Of a stretch of 64,000 bases of DNA, positions 1 to 12,870 are shown in pieces (the stretch's first letter is position 1; every line of letters begins with the position of its first letter). A model generated the notes under the pieces. It worked only from the letters and a program-made list of their open reading frames with translations, ran no database searches and was not told the origin of the DNA. Source of the stretch: Stomorhina lunata (taxonomy: Eukaryota > Arthropoda > Insecta > Diptera > Rhiniidae); NCBI GenBank assembly GCA_933228675.1, contig OW121743.1:63296681-63360680 (forward strand), written 5' to 3'. The position numbers and the translations under genes are program-made.

Positions 1-772
1 TGATTGGGATAGTAAATATTATTCAAAAGAAAAATTATTCGGACTTAATTCTAGTCTATAAAAAGAAAACTATAATTCAAAACTATTCATAACTACATTT
101 TTATTTTATGATTATCAACACATTTCTTTCATTTTCACGAATTTAAGTGGTGAAAATCTTAAGGTCTCGACAGCGGTTGCCTCAAGAAGTTCATCTACGG
201 CAAAATTAACTTAAGCTTTATTCCGAAATATTATAGGTTTCCAAAAAATCCCACTATTTCCTCATACTTTATATTAATAAAGAGAAATTGGTGGATACAA
301 TTTGTCTTTATTCGAAAAAGCTTTGAGTAGTAAAAGTTTTTAGGACTAGTATTAAATAAAAGCTTCAAATGCTATATGATAAACAGTTGTTTTTTAAAAG
401 TTTCTATAAACTGATGATGTTAAATAAAACATAACATTAATCAAAATTATACTGTTAATTAACATAATATTAAAATATTTTTAGCTATTTAGACAAAAAT
501 CTTTTTGAAAGCTTTAAAGCAATGGCTTTAAAACTTTACTTAGCATAAAGTAGACATAACTTTCAGTTACTACAATTAGGAGTTAATATATAAACTTAAA
601 GTGCAGTATAAATCAAGTACCGTATAAATTAAATTTCTCATCTGAAACTACTATTTGGTTCTTAGCTCAGCTACTCTGTTATATGTAACAGTTTAAGTAC
701 AGCATCAAACTGTTGTGTAATGTTTAAGTCTAACAACCAGAAAATAATCGATTACACTACTCCACTACTACT
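1..772. other. AT-rich sequence without recognised feature
   Basis: No open frame of useful length, no tandem period and no family signature seen on either strand. Ordinary AT-rich non-coding fly DNA. Confidence 0.5.
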
Positions 773-842
773 TTATACCCTTCACAACCATATATGAATA
801 TAGGGTATAATATGTTTGTACTATTGTATCTAATGCAGGAAC
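773..842 (+). mobile_element. DINE-1-like 5' end fragment
   Basis: This is a short truncated copy of the same element that follows immediately. It has the 5' terminus TATACCCTTCACAACCATA, then the AGGGTATAATATGTTTGTA segment that corresponds to the first ~50 bp of full copies, and then it stops. A truncated copy directly ahead of a full copy in the same orientation is a common arrangement for DINE-1/Helentron families, but could also come from a later deletion. Confidence 0.6.
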
Positions 843-864
843 CAACCTTTAAGGTGTACAATAA

Positions 865-1603
865 TTATACCCTTCACCGCCATAGCTGGAAAGGGTATTA
901 TAAGTTTGTGCTGATGTATGTTAAGCATAGGAATATTTGTCTTTTAGTTTACCAATAGGCTTAAAATCACATTTTGAGTCGATTTAGCGATGTCAGTACA
1001 TCCGTCTGGCTGGCTAGATCCAAATGTAAACCACGTAATCAAAGCATAGGTCGCAATTCTAAAGCTAATTTAATGCAATTTGGCACAGATAATTTTTTTT
1101 GATAGTGGGACCATGGCTATTCCGATTCACCCAAATCGGCCTAGTATTAATGGTACTTCCCGGAATTGATATTTTGGCCACAAATATCAAAATTTTTTCA
1201 TAAAGTTTAAAAAAAATACTAGTTTAAAAACCAAAATCACTATACCAAATCGGAATCCACGTTTGATCATAGCTCCCATACAAACTCTTCTGTCAAAACG
1301 AACTAAATGAGACAAAAAACATTAAAACGGTCATAAATCTAAAGATAATGAGAATTTTGAGTTAATTTTTTGTAAAAACTGTAATCAATTTGCCAAATTT
1401 TGGGCTAATCGGTCCACATTTGTCCCTAGCTCTTACATAAGTCCAAATGACGGAAACAGCTTAAATATGTTTATAAGTTTTGAGTAAATGTTTGTATGTC
1501 GGCAAAATTTAGCAAATATTTGTTTTTCATAAGAAAAAGAACACCTTTGACCTTAGTGGTGCAGGGTATCGTATGGTCGGGCTTGACCGACTTCAGTTCA
1601 GTT
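865..1603 (+). mobile_element. DINE-1-like (Helentron-type) non-autonomous element, near full length
   Basis: Non-coding interspersed repeat. It starts with TTATACCCTTCACCGCCATA and an AAGGGTATTATAAGTTTGTG block. It then has GAGTCGATTTAGCGATGTC followed by a degenerate CCGTCTGGCTGG microsatellite, the landmark order of Drosophila DINE-1/INE-1 (a GAGTCGATCTAGCCATGTCCGTC-like block). A long AT-rich body follows, with the motif CATAGCTCCCATACAAACTC. Near the 3' end is GTCGGGCTTGACCGAC, a 5-bp stem hairpin. The copy is diverged and its last ~20 bp no longer match the CTTTCTTACTTGTT terminus of younger copies. The orientation is set by the DINE-1 convention. There is no coding capacity. The DINE-1 assignment is from remembered family landmarks. 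Confidence 0.72.
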
Positions 1604-1739
1604 TTAAAACTTTAAGCCAAACCGGACATTGAGCGAAATTTCAACCAAAAATAATTATTTTTTACTACGTCTATGAAGTAATTCATTAAGGAGTTTTGGA
1701 GTTATTGCAATTTTCCCCCAGAAATTTATGTCTTGAAAA

Positions 1740-4620
1740 TTATCGTTTTCTTGAAATTTTCTATAGTAAAAGTTTCATACAAAGATAATGTTATGATGAA
1801 AATTTGTCTATTCATGAAATTTTATAATAATAAAAAATGTTCTATAGAAAATATTTATAAATGAAAATATTTCTATAGAAAACAATTTTAAATAAATATT
1901 TTTCAGTAGAAAAAAATTTTTAATGAAAATTTTTCTATAGAAAAAATTTTGTAATGAAAATTTTCTATAGAAAAAATTTTATAATGAAAATTTTTCTATA
2001 GAAAAAATTTTATAATGAAAATTTTTCTATAGAAAAAATTTTATAATGAAAATTTTTCTATAGAAAAAATTTTATAATAAAAATTTTCCTATAAAAAAAT
2101 TTTATAATGAATATTTTTCTATAGAAAAAATTTTGTAATGAAAAGTTTTCTATAGAAAAATTTTTTTAATGAAAATGTTTGTATAGAAAACATTTTGTAA
2201 TGGAAGTTTTTCTATAGAAAAAAAAAATTATAATGAAATTTTTTTCTTCAGAAAAAATTTTTACAAAAAATTTTTCTATTGAAAAAAATTTATAATGAAA
2301 ATTTTTCTACAGAAAAAATTTTATAATGAAAATTTTTTTTACAAATTTATCTGTAGAAAAAATTTTATGGTATACAGTTATTTTTATAATGAAAAAAAAT
2401 TTCAATGAAAATTTCCTACAGAAAAAATTTTGCTATGAAAATTTTTTTATAGAAAAAATTTGACAATCAAAATTTTTCCAGTGAAAAAATTTTACATTGA
2501 AAATGTTTCAATAGAAAAAAAATTATAGTGCAATTTTTTCTATTGAGAAAATTTTTTATTGAAAATTTTTCTGTAGAAAAAAAATTTTATAATAAAATTT
2601 TGCTATAGAAAAAAAATTTACTATGAAATTTTGCTATAGAAAAAAAAAATATAATGAAAATATTTCCATAGAAAAAAATTTATAATCAAAAATTTTCTAT
2701 AGAAAAAATTTTATAATAAAAATTTTTCTATAGAATAAATTTTATAGTTAAATTTTTACTAGCGAAAAAATTTGATAATGAAAATTTTTCTATTGAAAAA
2801 ATTATATATTAAAAATATTTCTATAGAAAAAATTTAATAATGAAAATTTTTCTATAAAAAAATTTTATAATCAAAATTTTTCTATAGAAAAAATTTTATA
2901 ATGAAAATCTTTGTATAGAAAAAAAAAATTATAATGAAATTTTTCTACACAAAAAATTTTATAATGAATTTTTTTTTTAACAAATTTATCTATAGAAAAA
3001 ATTTTACAGTATAGAGTAATTTTTATAATAAAAATTTTCAGTGAAAATTTCCTATAGAAAAAATTTTGCTATGAAAATTTTTTTATAGAAAAAATTTGAC
3101 AATCAAAATTTTTCCAGTGAAAAAATTTTACATTGAAAATGTTTCAATAGAAAAAAATTATAGTGAAATTTTTTTTGTTGAGAAAATTTTATTTTGAAAA
3201 TTTTTCTATAGAAAAAAATTTTTATAATGAAATTTTGCTATAGAAAAAAAATTTACTTTGAAATTTTGCTATAGAAAAAAAATTATAATGAAAAATTTTC
3301 TATACAAAAAATTTTATAATGAAAATTTTTCTATAGAAAAAATTATATATTGAAAATTTGTCTATAGAAAAATTTTGTAACGAAATTTTTTTTATAGAAA
3401 AAAATTTTATAATGAAGATTTTTCTATACAAAAAAATCAAATTTCTCAATTAAAAAAATTGTTATACAAATTTTTCGAAAGAAAAAAATTAAAAATTTCT
3501 CAATAGAAAACATTTGATAATGAACATTTTCCTACAGAAAAATTTTGATAATGAAAATTTTTCAATAGAAAAAATGCTATAAGAAAAATTTATCAATAGA
3601 CAAAAAAATTACAGTGAAATTTGTTCTATTGAAAAAATTTTATATTGAAAATTTTTCTATAGAAACAAATTTACAATGAAATGTTGCTATAGAAAAAAAA
3701 TTATAATGAAAATGTTTCCATAGAAAAAAACTTTATAATGAAAAATTTTCTATAGAAAAAAATTTATAATAAAATAATAATGAAAATTTTTCTATAAAAA
3801 AATTTTTCTATAGAAAAAATTTTATAATGAAAATTTTCCTATAGAAAAAAAATTTATAATGAAATTTTTTTTTAACAAATTTATCTATAGAAAAAGTTTT
3901 ACAGTATAGAGTAATTTTTATAATGAAAATTTTCAATGAAAATTTCCAATAGAAAAAATTTTGCTATGAAAATTTTTTTATTGAAAAAATTTGACAATCA
4001 ACATTTTTCCAGTGAAAAAATTTTACATTGAAAATGTTTCTATAGAAAAAAATTATAGTGAAATTTTTTTTGTTGAGAAAATTTTATTTTGAAAATTTTT
4101 CTCTAGAAAAAAATTTTTATAATGAAATTTTGCTATAGAAAAAAAATTTACTTTGAAATTTTGCTATAGAAAAAAAATTATAATGAAAAATTTTCTATAC
4201 AAAAAATTTTATAATGAAAAATTTTCTATACAAAAAATTTTATAATGAAAATTTTTCTATAGAAAAAATTATACATTGAAAATTTGTCTATAGAAAAATT
4301 TTGTAATGAATTTTTTTTTTTATAGAAAAAAATTTTATAATGAAAATTTTTCTATACAAAAAAATCAAATTTCTCAATTAAAAAAATTGTTATACAAATT
4401 TTTCGAAAGAAAAAAAATTAAAAATTTCTCAATAGAAAACATTTCAAACAGAAAAATTTTGATAATGAAAATTGTTCAATAGAAAAAATGCTATAAGAAA
4501 AATTTATCAATAGAAAAAAATATACTGCAAATTTTCTTCAGAAAAAATTTTACATTGAAAATTTTTCTACAGAAAGTTTTTCTATAAAAAATTTTTTTAA
4601 TAAAATTTTTTATTTTTAAA
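1740..4620. repeat. Minisatellite array A, ~31-bp unit with CTATAG palindrome
   Basis: About 90 diverged units. Each has the perfect palindrome TTTTTCTATAGAAAAA plus a linker most often reading ATTTTATAATGAAAA. Run-length changes and point differences are frequent, so this is an old array compared with those at 18-28 kb. Three larger blocks recur inside it. They are marked by TGACAATCAAAATTTTTCC at about 2461, 3097 and 3992 (spacing 636 and 895 bp). The blocks starting near 2960 and 3860 match over ~600 bp, including the unusual AAATCAAATTTCTCAATTA stretch. So segments of many units were duplicated as blocks. No coding capacity. Confidence 0.9.
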
Positions 4621-6321
4621 ATATGCTTTATGTTTTTTAAAATTGATAAATTTTTCCTTTTTAAAATTTTTTTTATTGAAAAATTTTCATTATCAAATTA
4701 GCACTGTCTATGATTCTGTGCTTGAAATTTAGCTTTTTGTCTAGTAATACTTCTGGGTTTTTGGCAGAGTTCGTGAAAGAAATTTTAATGAAACCCAAGA
4801 ATATAGGCCAAACTGTCGGACTTTTGTAAATCAATTACAGAACTTACCTATTTTTTTATTTGGAGGGGCTAGACAAACTAGAGCCAATTTATATTGATGT
4901 TTATTTTGACTGTTTTTATACAAATGTTATTAGTTGCTGTGTGTAAGTTTCTTTGTGGAATATGTTTTGTACATGACTGTTAACGTTTGATACAGACAAC
5001 TTTTACATCCTAGTGGAACGAAATGCTATAAATTATTGACCAAAACTGTCCCAAAACATATTTAACTACCACAATTCATTATAGCACAAAAACAAAATCC
5101 TTTTATTTCCATAATAGTAAAGGTTCATGTATTCACTAAAATTCAAAACAAACTAATTCAAAAAATATTTGTGTTAACAGAAAAAAATAAGTTCCAATCT
5201 CGTCGAATTGAGAAGGACATGCGCATTTTTGGGTAAAGTAATTATTTGACAAAAGTTAACATTATATTGTTCTATGTTAAAACTATGTAGAAATTAACAG
5301 ATTTCTTTGCAGAGATGAATTACTTTAATATTTATAACAAAGTGGAATCTGTCAACCTGTTTTTCTATTATCTATAAGAGATATTTCGTGATTTTAGTAA
5401 TAAAAAAAGGTATAAGACTTTGCACTTTTTATCTAAAATTTGTATGGGAGCAACAAGTAGAATGTGCTATATAAATGGACTTAAAACAGATTAAAAGGTT
5501 TCAGATACTCTTACTAAAACATCACTGTTAAACACAAAACTACCTTAAGTAGTACTATTTATTTCTGGCCTGCTTATGAATTATTTTTGATTGCAAAATT
5601 ATTTTTGATACTTAATATTATTAACAATTAGATTTAAAAATTTGAAATCTAAAAATCCAAATTTTAAAAACCCTTTAATAATTAAAATTTTTTAATTAAC
5701 TCTTTCAGTTCCACTTTATAATTGCAAATTAATGCACAAAAACTTTTTTTCATTTTATACTTTCTTCCATTTCAATGATAATTTTTCCGAAAATGTAAAG
5801 ACTAAAGAACCCTTTAGCCAAAACTGAAGTAATTTACACTATAATATTACTTTAATGTCCCTTTTGTGCTTTATACATTACACTATTGTATTCTTTATTT
5901 CCTTTTTTCTTCATTTCTTTTTGAGAGAAATTATCCAAAAGTAACGAAGTCAGCCTGCACTTTTTGCAATAATTTCAGTTAATTTCTTTAAGAAAAGGAG
6001 CACAAACCGTAACAAAACTATCGAGAAAAAAATTGCAACAGCAACTGTTCAAAACTTGTACAATTTTCGGCCAAATTTATCAAAAGTTCGCTTTCATTTC
6101 AGTTCTTTTTTTCAGTTTTTTATTCCTTTTGTGTGAAAATTTATATACTTTTTCTTTTGTAAAAGTAAGAACTTTGTTAGCGATTTCCTTAAAAAAGGGC
6201 TTGTATTATAAAAAGAATAAAATAAAGGCAGTAAGCAAAATGTGTTGCATACATTTAGGTCGCAGTAAAGGTATGCTTCTTCAATAAATTTTACATTAAA
6301 GAACTAAACAATTTTCAAATA
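4621..6321. other. AT-rich sequence without recognised gene
   Basis: Contains an 84-codon open frame at 6033-6287 (plus) with a Phe/Leu/Lys-rich, low-complexity product typical of chance AT-rich frames. I do not call it a gene. No repeat family, splice-flanked exon or promoter signature stands out. Confidence 0.45.
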
Positions 6322-9300
6322 TACTAAGATATAGACTATGACATAGACTAAGACATAGACTAAGACATAGACTAAGACATAGACTAAGCCATAGACTAAG
6401 ACATAGACTAAGACATAGACTAAGACATAGACTAAGACATAGACTAAGACATAGACTAAGACATAGACTAAGACATAGACTAAGACATAGACTAAGACAT
6501 AGACTAAGACATAGACTAAGACATAGACTAAGATATAGACTAAGACATAGACTAAGACATAGACTAAGACATAGACTAAGACATAGACTAAGACATAGAC
6601 TTAGACATAGACTAAGACATAGACTAAGACATAGACTAAGACATAGACTAAGACATAGACTAAGATATAGACTAAGACATAGACTAAGACATAGACTAAG
6701 ACATAGACTAAGACATAGACTTAGACATAGACTAAGACATAGACTAAGACATAGACTAAGACATAGACTAAGATATAGACTAAGACATAGACTAAGACAT
6801 AGACTAAGCCATAGACTAAGACATAGACTAAGACAAAGACTAAGACATAGACTAAGACATAGACTACGGCATAGACTAAGACATATACTAAGACATAGAC
6901 TAAGACATAGACTAAGACATAGAATAAGATATAGACTAAGACATCGACTAAGACATAGACTAACACATAGACTAATACATAGACTAAGACATAGACTAAG
7001 ACATAGACTAAGACATAGACTAAGACATAGACTAAGACATAGACTAAGACATAGACTAAGACATAGACTAAGACATAGACTAAGACATAGACTAAGACAT
7101 AGACTAAGACATAGACTAAGACATAGACTAAGACATAGACTAAGACATAGACTAAGACATAGACTAAGACATAGACTAAGACATAGACTAAGACATAGAC
7201 TAAGACATAGACTAAGACATAGACTAAGACATAGACTAAGACATAGACTAAGACATAGACTAAGACATAGACTAAGACATAGACTAAGACATAGACTAAG
7301 ACATAGACTAAGACATAGACTAAGACATAGACTTAGATATAGACTATGACATAGACTAAGACATAGACTAAGACATAGACTAAGACATAGACTATGACAT
7401 AGACTAAGATATAGACTAAGACATAGACTAAGACATAGACTAAGACATAGACTAAGACATAGACTAAGACATAGACTAAGACATAGACTAAGACATAGAC
7501 TAAGACATAGACTAAGACATAGACTAAGACATAGACTAAGACATAGACTAAGACATAGACTAAGACATAGACTAAGACATAGACTAAGACATAGACTAAG
7601 ACATAGACTAAGACATAGACTAAGACATAGACTAAGACATAGACTAAGACATAGACTAAGACATAGACTAAGACATAGACTAAGACATAGACTAAGACAT
7701 AGACTAAGACATAGACTAAGACATAGACTAAGACATAGACTAAGACATAGACTAAGACATAGACTAAGACATAGACTAAGACATAGACTAAGACATAGAC
7801 TAAGACATAGACTAAGACATAGACTAAGACATAGACTAAGACATAGACTAAGACATAGACTAAGACATAGACTAAGACATAGACTAAGACATAGACTAAG
7901 ACATAGACTTAGATATAGACTATGACATAGACTAAGACATAGACTAAGACATAGACTAAGACATAGACTATGACATAGACTAAGATATAGACTAAGACAT
8001 AGACTAAGACATAGACTAAGACATAGACTAAGACATAGACTAAGACATAGACTAAGACATAGACTAAGACATAGACTAAGACATAGACTAAGACATAGAC
8101 TAAGACATAGACTAAGACATAGACTAAGACATAGACTAAGACATAGACTAAGACATAGACTAAGACATAGACTAAGACATAGACTAAGACATAGACTAAG
8201 ACATAGACTAAGACATAGACTAAGACATAGACTAAGACATAGACTAAGACATAGACTAAGACATAGACTAAGACATAGACTAAGACATAGACTAAGACAT
8301 AGACTAAGACATAGACTAAGACATAGACTAAGACATAGACTAAGACATAGACTAAGACATAGACTAAGACATAGACTAAGACATAGACTAAGACATAGAC
8401 TAAGACATAGACTAAGACATAGACTAAGACATAGACTAAGACATAGACTAAGACATAGACTAAGACATAGACTAAGACATAGACTAAGACATAGACTAAG
8501 ACATAGACTAAGACATAGACTAAGACATAGACTAAGACATAGACTAAGACATAGACTAAGACATAGACTAAGACATAGACTAAGACATAGACTAAGACAT
8601 AGACTAAGACATAGACTAAGACATAGACTAAGACATAGACTAAGACATAGACTAAGACATAGACTAAGACATAGACTAAGACATAGACTAAGACATAGAC
8701 TAAGACATAGACTAAGACATAGACTAAGACATAGACTAAGACATAGACTAAGACATAGACTAAGACATAGACTAAGACATAGACTAAGACATAGACTAAG
8801 ACATAGACTAAGACATAGACTAAGACATAGACTAAGACATAGACTAAGACATAGACTAAGACATAGACTAAGACATAGACTAAGACATAGACTAAGACAT
8901 AGACTAAGACATAGACTAAGACATAGACTAAGACATAGACTAAGACATAGACTAAGACATAGACTAAGACATAGACTAAGACATAGACTAAGACATAGAC
9001 TAAGACATAGACTAAGACATAGACTAAGACATAGACTAAGACATAGACTAAGACATAGACTAAGACATAGACTAAGACATAGACTAAGACATAGACTAAG
9101 ACATAGACTAAGACATAGACTAAGACATAGACTAAGACATAGACTAAGACATAGACTAAGACATAGACTAAGACATAGACTAAGACATAGACTAAGACAT
9201 AGACTAAGACATAGACTAAGACATAGACTAAGACATAGACTAAGACATAGACTAAGACATAGACTAAGACATAGACTAAGACATAGACTAAGACATAGAC

Positions 9301-9758
9301 TAAGACATAGACTAAGACATAGACTAAGACATAGACTAAGACATAGACTAAGACATAGACTAAGACATAGACTAAGACATAGACTAAGACATAGACTAAG
9401 ACATAGACTAAGACATAGACTAAGACATAGACTAAGACATAGACTAAGACATAGACTAAGACATAGACTAAGACATAGACTAAGACATAGACTAAGACAT
9501 AGGTTAAGACATAGACTAAGACATAGACTAAGACATAGACTAAGACATAGACTAAGACATAGACTAAGACATAGACTAAGACATAGACTAAGACATAGAC
9601 TAAGACATAGACTAAGACATAGACTAAGACATAGACTAAGACATAGACTAAGACATAGACTAAGACATAGGCTAAGACATAGACTAAGACATAGACTATG
9701 ACATAGACTAAGACATAGACTAAGACATAGACTAAGACATAGACTAAGACATAGACTA
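6322..9758. repeat. 12-bp satellite (ACTAAGACATAG)n, ~286 copies
   Basis: Uninterrupted tandem array with a strict 12-bp period. Register never slips: every 60-base interval from 6361 to 9721 begins at the same phase, so I see substitutions but no indels in 3.4 kb. The left part (6322-7000) carries many variants such as ACTAAGATATAG, ACTAAGCCATAG and CTACGGCATAG. From about 7993 to 9500 the units are essentially identical. A variant cluster at 7331-7414 recurs exactly 576 bp later at 7907 (48 units), showing block duplication. Since 12 is a multiple of 3 and the unit lacks stops in two minus-strand frames, it creates very long spurious frames: Leu-Cys-Leu-Ser repeats, and Tyr-Val-Leu-Val repeats in the other frame. 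Confidence 0.97.
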
Positions 9759-9907
9759 CATACGAAATATAAGCGACACACACGCTTACTTAAAATTGTC
9801 TTTGCAATGTCAGTGATCTTTTCGAAGTCAGTACTGCCAGAAAATATGGAGAAAAAAGTTAATCTGGCAATACTAATCGTTAGTAATTTTAAAGCTGTTT
9901 ACCAGAA

Positions 9908-10099
9908 ATGCAAATATTAATGTATGTATTTTTGGATAGGTCTGCAATGGACATAACAGCTGAGGAATTAGCAAATCTCGATAGGAAACTTGTGGAAAGC
10001 CTTACATTTTTCAAGAAAGCCATAAGAACGGAGGAATGGCTGTGGGATAATTCCCTAAATGGAACGAATAAGAAAATATTTAAATCGTTAACATGGTGA
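9908..10099 (+). CDS. Weak candidate exon or short ORF of unknown function
   Basis: Open frame of 63 codons; a second ATG lies at 9947. From there the product begins MDITAEELANLDRK and continues with a charged, amphipathic, helix-prone composition and two Trp-containing segments (EEWLWDNS, KSLTW). This is unlike the Phe/Lys/Asn-rich chance frames elsewhere in the window, and local GC is higher. An AG at 9938-9939 (TTTTTGGATAG) could be a weak splice acceptor, which would make this a terminal exon. An AATAAA lies at 10319-10324. Against it: an 82-codon frame is open on the opposite strand over the same bases, I recognise no family, and there is no upstream donor exon that I can identify. It could be a decayed gene or transposon piece. 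Confidence 0.25.
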   Translation: MQILMYVFLDRSAMDITAEELANLDRKLVESLTFFKKAIRTEEWLWDNSLNGTNKKIFKSLTW

Positions 10100-10318
10100 A
10101 GTAATTTATAGCCTGATTTCATTCTGGCCGTAAACATTAGAGGAATTATCTATATAAATACACCGATGTGGTCTCTGTGACTCTAAAGATAGTTTTGAAA
10201 TTTATTTTTCAAAAGAGTGTGCAATGTTAGCTACAAACGGTAAAAAATCTGACGCCTGAAGCTATCATAGATTTAAGTTAGAATCGCAAGATTTTAACAT
10301 AAAATTCTTTCATATCAC

Positions 10319-10324
10319 AATAAA
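10319..10324 (+). promoter_or_regulatory. Possible polyadenylation signal
   Basis: Canonical AATAAA about 220 bp downstream of the weak ORF at 9908-10099. The hexamer is expected often by chance in DNA this AT-rich, so it is only suggestive. Confidence 0.15.
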
Positions 10325-11868
10325 TTTATCAAAAAATTGTATGACCATTATAATTCTTATAGTGCGGCTTGGGATCGTAAAACTTGAAAATAAATAGATT
10401 TATATATATTCCTCAAAGTAAATATATTCCAAAAGTAAAAATGCCTAAATTTTAAAATGTAGTGGCCAAAGAAAGTTAAATTTGCAGATTTTTCTTTTAA
10501 TTTACCTACATATTAAAGTTAAAATTAAAAAAGTACAAAGTGTATGAACTTTTTCCGTACAATACAATCAACCTTTCATGTATGATGTTACAGGTACGAG
10601 TATATGTTAAGTCGGAAAATGTACAATGAATATTATAGTACATAAGTAGTCATAATTTGTAGCAATATTTTTGTACATTATTATAACTAGAGCCTTTTTT
10701 GCTTCTTTGTGTTACCAAAAAAAAAGAAAACTTGCAAAAATTACACTAGTTTTGTGCAATTTTTCAGCCTGAACACGAAATTATAAAAAACATTGTTTTT
10801 TTGGGTCTTAAATGTTTAAAAGCGTTGTTTTGTTTTAATTAAAAAGTTTCAATTTTTTGCTGTTTGAGAAATTTTTATATTTTTCTTTTTGTCGTATTTT
10901 GTATTTCTTTTTTTGTTTTCTATTATTCCTTTTGCTATACTTCTTTAGTTACTGCATTTATATGGATCTGTGAACTTTGTTTGGAAGATATTTCATGTTT
11001 TACTCTAAATTTGAGGGTATGAGTAAATGTCGACCGAATGTAGTAGAGACGAATAGACTTTTTGGTCTTGTTTTGCTTTAGAAATAACAATAACGTTATT
11101 AAGTATTCCGTTTTTTCCCCATCAAATGTTTATGCAAAAAGGCAACGAAGCAAAAGAAAATTTAAGCAAAAAATTAAAAAAAAAAATGAGGAAAGAATCA
11201 TACAGACCCAAATGCCAGACAAAAGAAAAATAAAACAATATTTAGAAAATAACTAGTAAAGCTTTAGTTGAGAAGCAGTAGACCCATGTATTTGGTCAGT
11301 GGATTTCTAAACGTTTTTTTTTTTATGGTCTTCCCTTTTATTTTTTGTCAGTAGAGAGGCATTTTATGTACTAAATTATTTTATTTAACAATTTTTTGTT
11401 TTTGCCTCTGCTACTGTTCTAGCCACATCAAAAGGATTTTCTAGGTATTTATTTTTCTAAATGACTATTTTCCTTTATTTATTTCTACCTCCCTGGTCTC
11501 TATGTTGCCATTTTTTGTTGTCGATGCAAAACGTTTTCATGATTTTTTGATTTCAACTAAATGATTTTATTATGGGGGGCATCAAATATTAAATGTTACC
11601 TCAAAACATTAGATTAATGTTTATTTATACAGAAAGTCTTAAAAATTGTCCCCAGTTCTAAAAAAAATTTGCTTACTTCCAAGAAAGCTTAAAGCAAAGA
11701 CGATATAATATGAAGGTGCTGCACTTCCATACATTGATTTGCCGTATGGTCTTTTTGAAAAGTCCCATAAAAAATAGAGTATACCGCTTTTATGTTAAAT
11801 CGAAAACAACTTATAGAGACAATTATCCAATGAGAGAAAGCTAAGGCACACACACGCGTTCTTATTTT

Positions 11869-12870
11869 TATAGGAAATACTTCTTTTTAGAGGAAATTTT
11901 TCTAAAATTTCCTATTTTTATAGGGAATTTTTCAAAAATTTTCTATTTTTATAGGAATTTTTTAAAAAAATTTACTGTTTTTATAGGAATTTTTTAAAAA
12001 ATTTACTATTTTTAAAGGAAAATTTTCCAAAATTTACTATTTTTATAGGAAATTTTTCAAAGGTTTACTATTTTTATAGGAAATTTTTCAAAAATTTCTT
12101 ATTTTTATAGGAAATTTTACAAAAAGTTCTTATTTTTATAGGAAATTATTCAAAAATTTCCTATTTTTATAGGAAATTTTTCAAAAATTTCCTATTTTTA
12201 TAGGAAATTTTTCAAAAATTTCCTATTTTTATAGGAAATTTTTCAAAAATTTCCTATTTTTATAGGAAATTTTTCAAAAATTTCCTATTTTTATAGGAAA
12301 TTTTTCAAAAATTTCCTATTTTTATAGGAAATTTTTCAAAAATTTCCTATTTTTATAGGAAATTTTTCAAAAATTTCCTATTTTTATAGGAAATTTTTCA
12401 AAAATTTCCTATTTTTATAGGAAATTTTTCAAAAATTTCCTATTTTTATAGGAAATTTTTCAAAAATTTCCTATTTTTATAGGAAATTTTTCAAAAATTT
12501 CCTATTTTTATAGGAAATTTTTCAAAAATTTCCTATTTTTATAGGAAATTTTTCAAAAATTTCCTATTTTTATAGGAAATTTTTCAAAAATTTCCTATTT
12601 TTATAGGAAATTTTTCAAAAATTTCCTATTTTTATAGGAAATTTTTCAAAAATTTCCTATTTTTATAGGAAATTTTTCAAAAATTTCCTATTTTTATAGG
12701 AAATTTTTCAAAAATTTCCTATTTTTATAGGAAATTTTTCAAAAATTTCCTATTTTTATAGGAAATTTTTCAAAAATTTCCTATAAAAAGAGGAAATTTT
12801 TGAAAAATTTCCTATAAAAATAGGAAATTTTTGAAAATTTTCCTATAAAAATAGGAAATTTTTGAAAAAA
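11869..12870. repeat. Minisatellite array B, 31-bp unit with interrupted palindrome
   Basis: About 32 units. Each holds the dyad TTTCCTATTTTTATAGGAAA (8-bp arms around TTTT) joined by a TTTTTCAAAAA linker that is itself a dyad centred on C. Units from about 12150 to 12780 are almost identical; the left edge is diverged. At 12780-12868 the array switches to the reverse-complement orientation (CCTATAAAAATAGG with TTTTTGAAAAA linkers). The same unit forms the array at 61.24-64.00 kb and, in 29/31-bp reverse form, the one at 34.26-36.80 kb. Confidence 0.93.

Larger units (their letters stand above)
9759..11868. other. AT-rich spacer between satellite and minisatellite
   Basis: Non-repetitive sequence. 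The only part with protein-like composition is near 9908-10099 (listed separately). A 64-codon plus frame at 11062-11256 gives a Lys/Asn/Gln-rich product from A-rich DNA and is not supported. Confidence 0.45.

Noticed and set aside
6033..6287. 84-codon secreted or membrane small protein
   Set aside because: Composition typical of chance frames in AT-rich DNA; runs up to the satellite edge.
6322..9758. CRISPR-like array
   Set aside because: Direct repeats without distinct spacers, in a fly genome; plain satellite.
6296..9781. Very long minus-strand open frames as protein genes (1161 and 624 codons)
   Set aside because: They are translations of a 12-bp satellite that lacks stops in two frames; no domain, no sign of selection.
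11869..12870. CTATTTTTATAG as a cluster of MEF2-type binding sites
   Set aside because: MEF2 sites have four A/T bases between CTA and TAG; here there are six, and the motif is part of a repeat unit found in other arrays.
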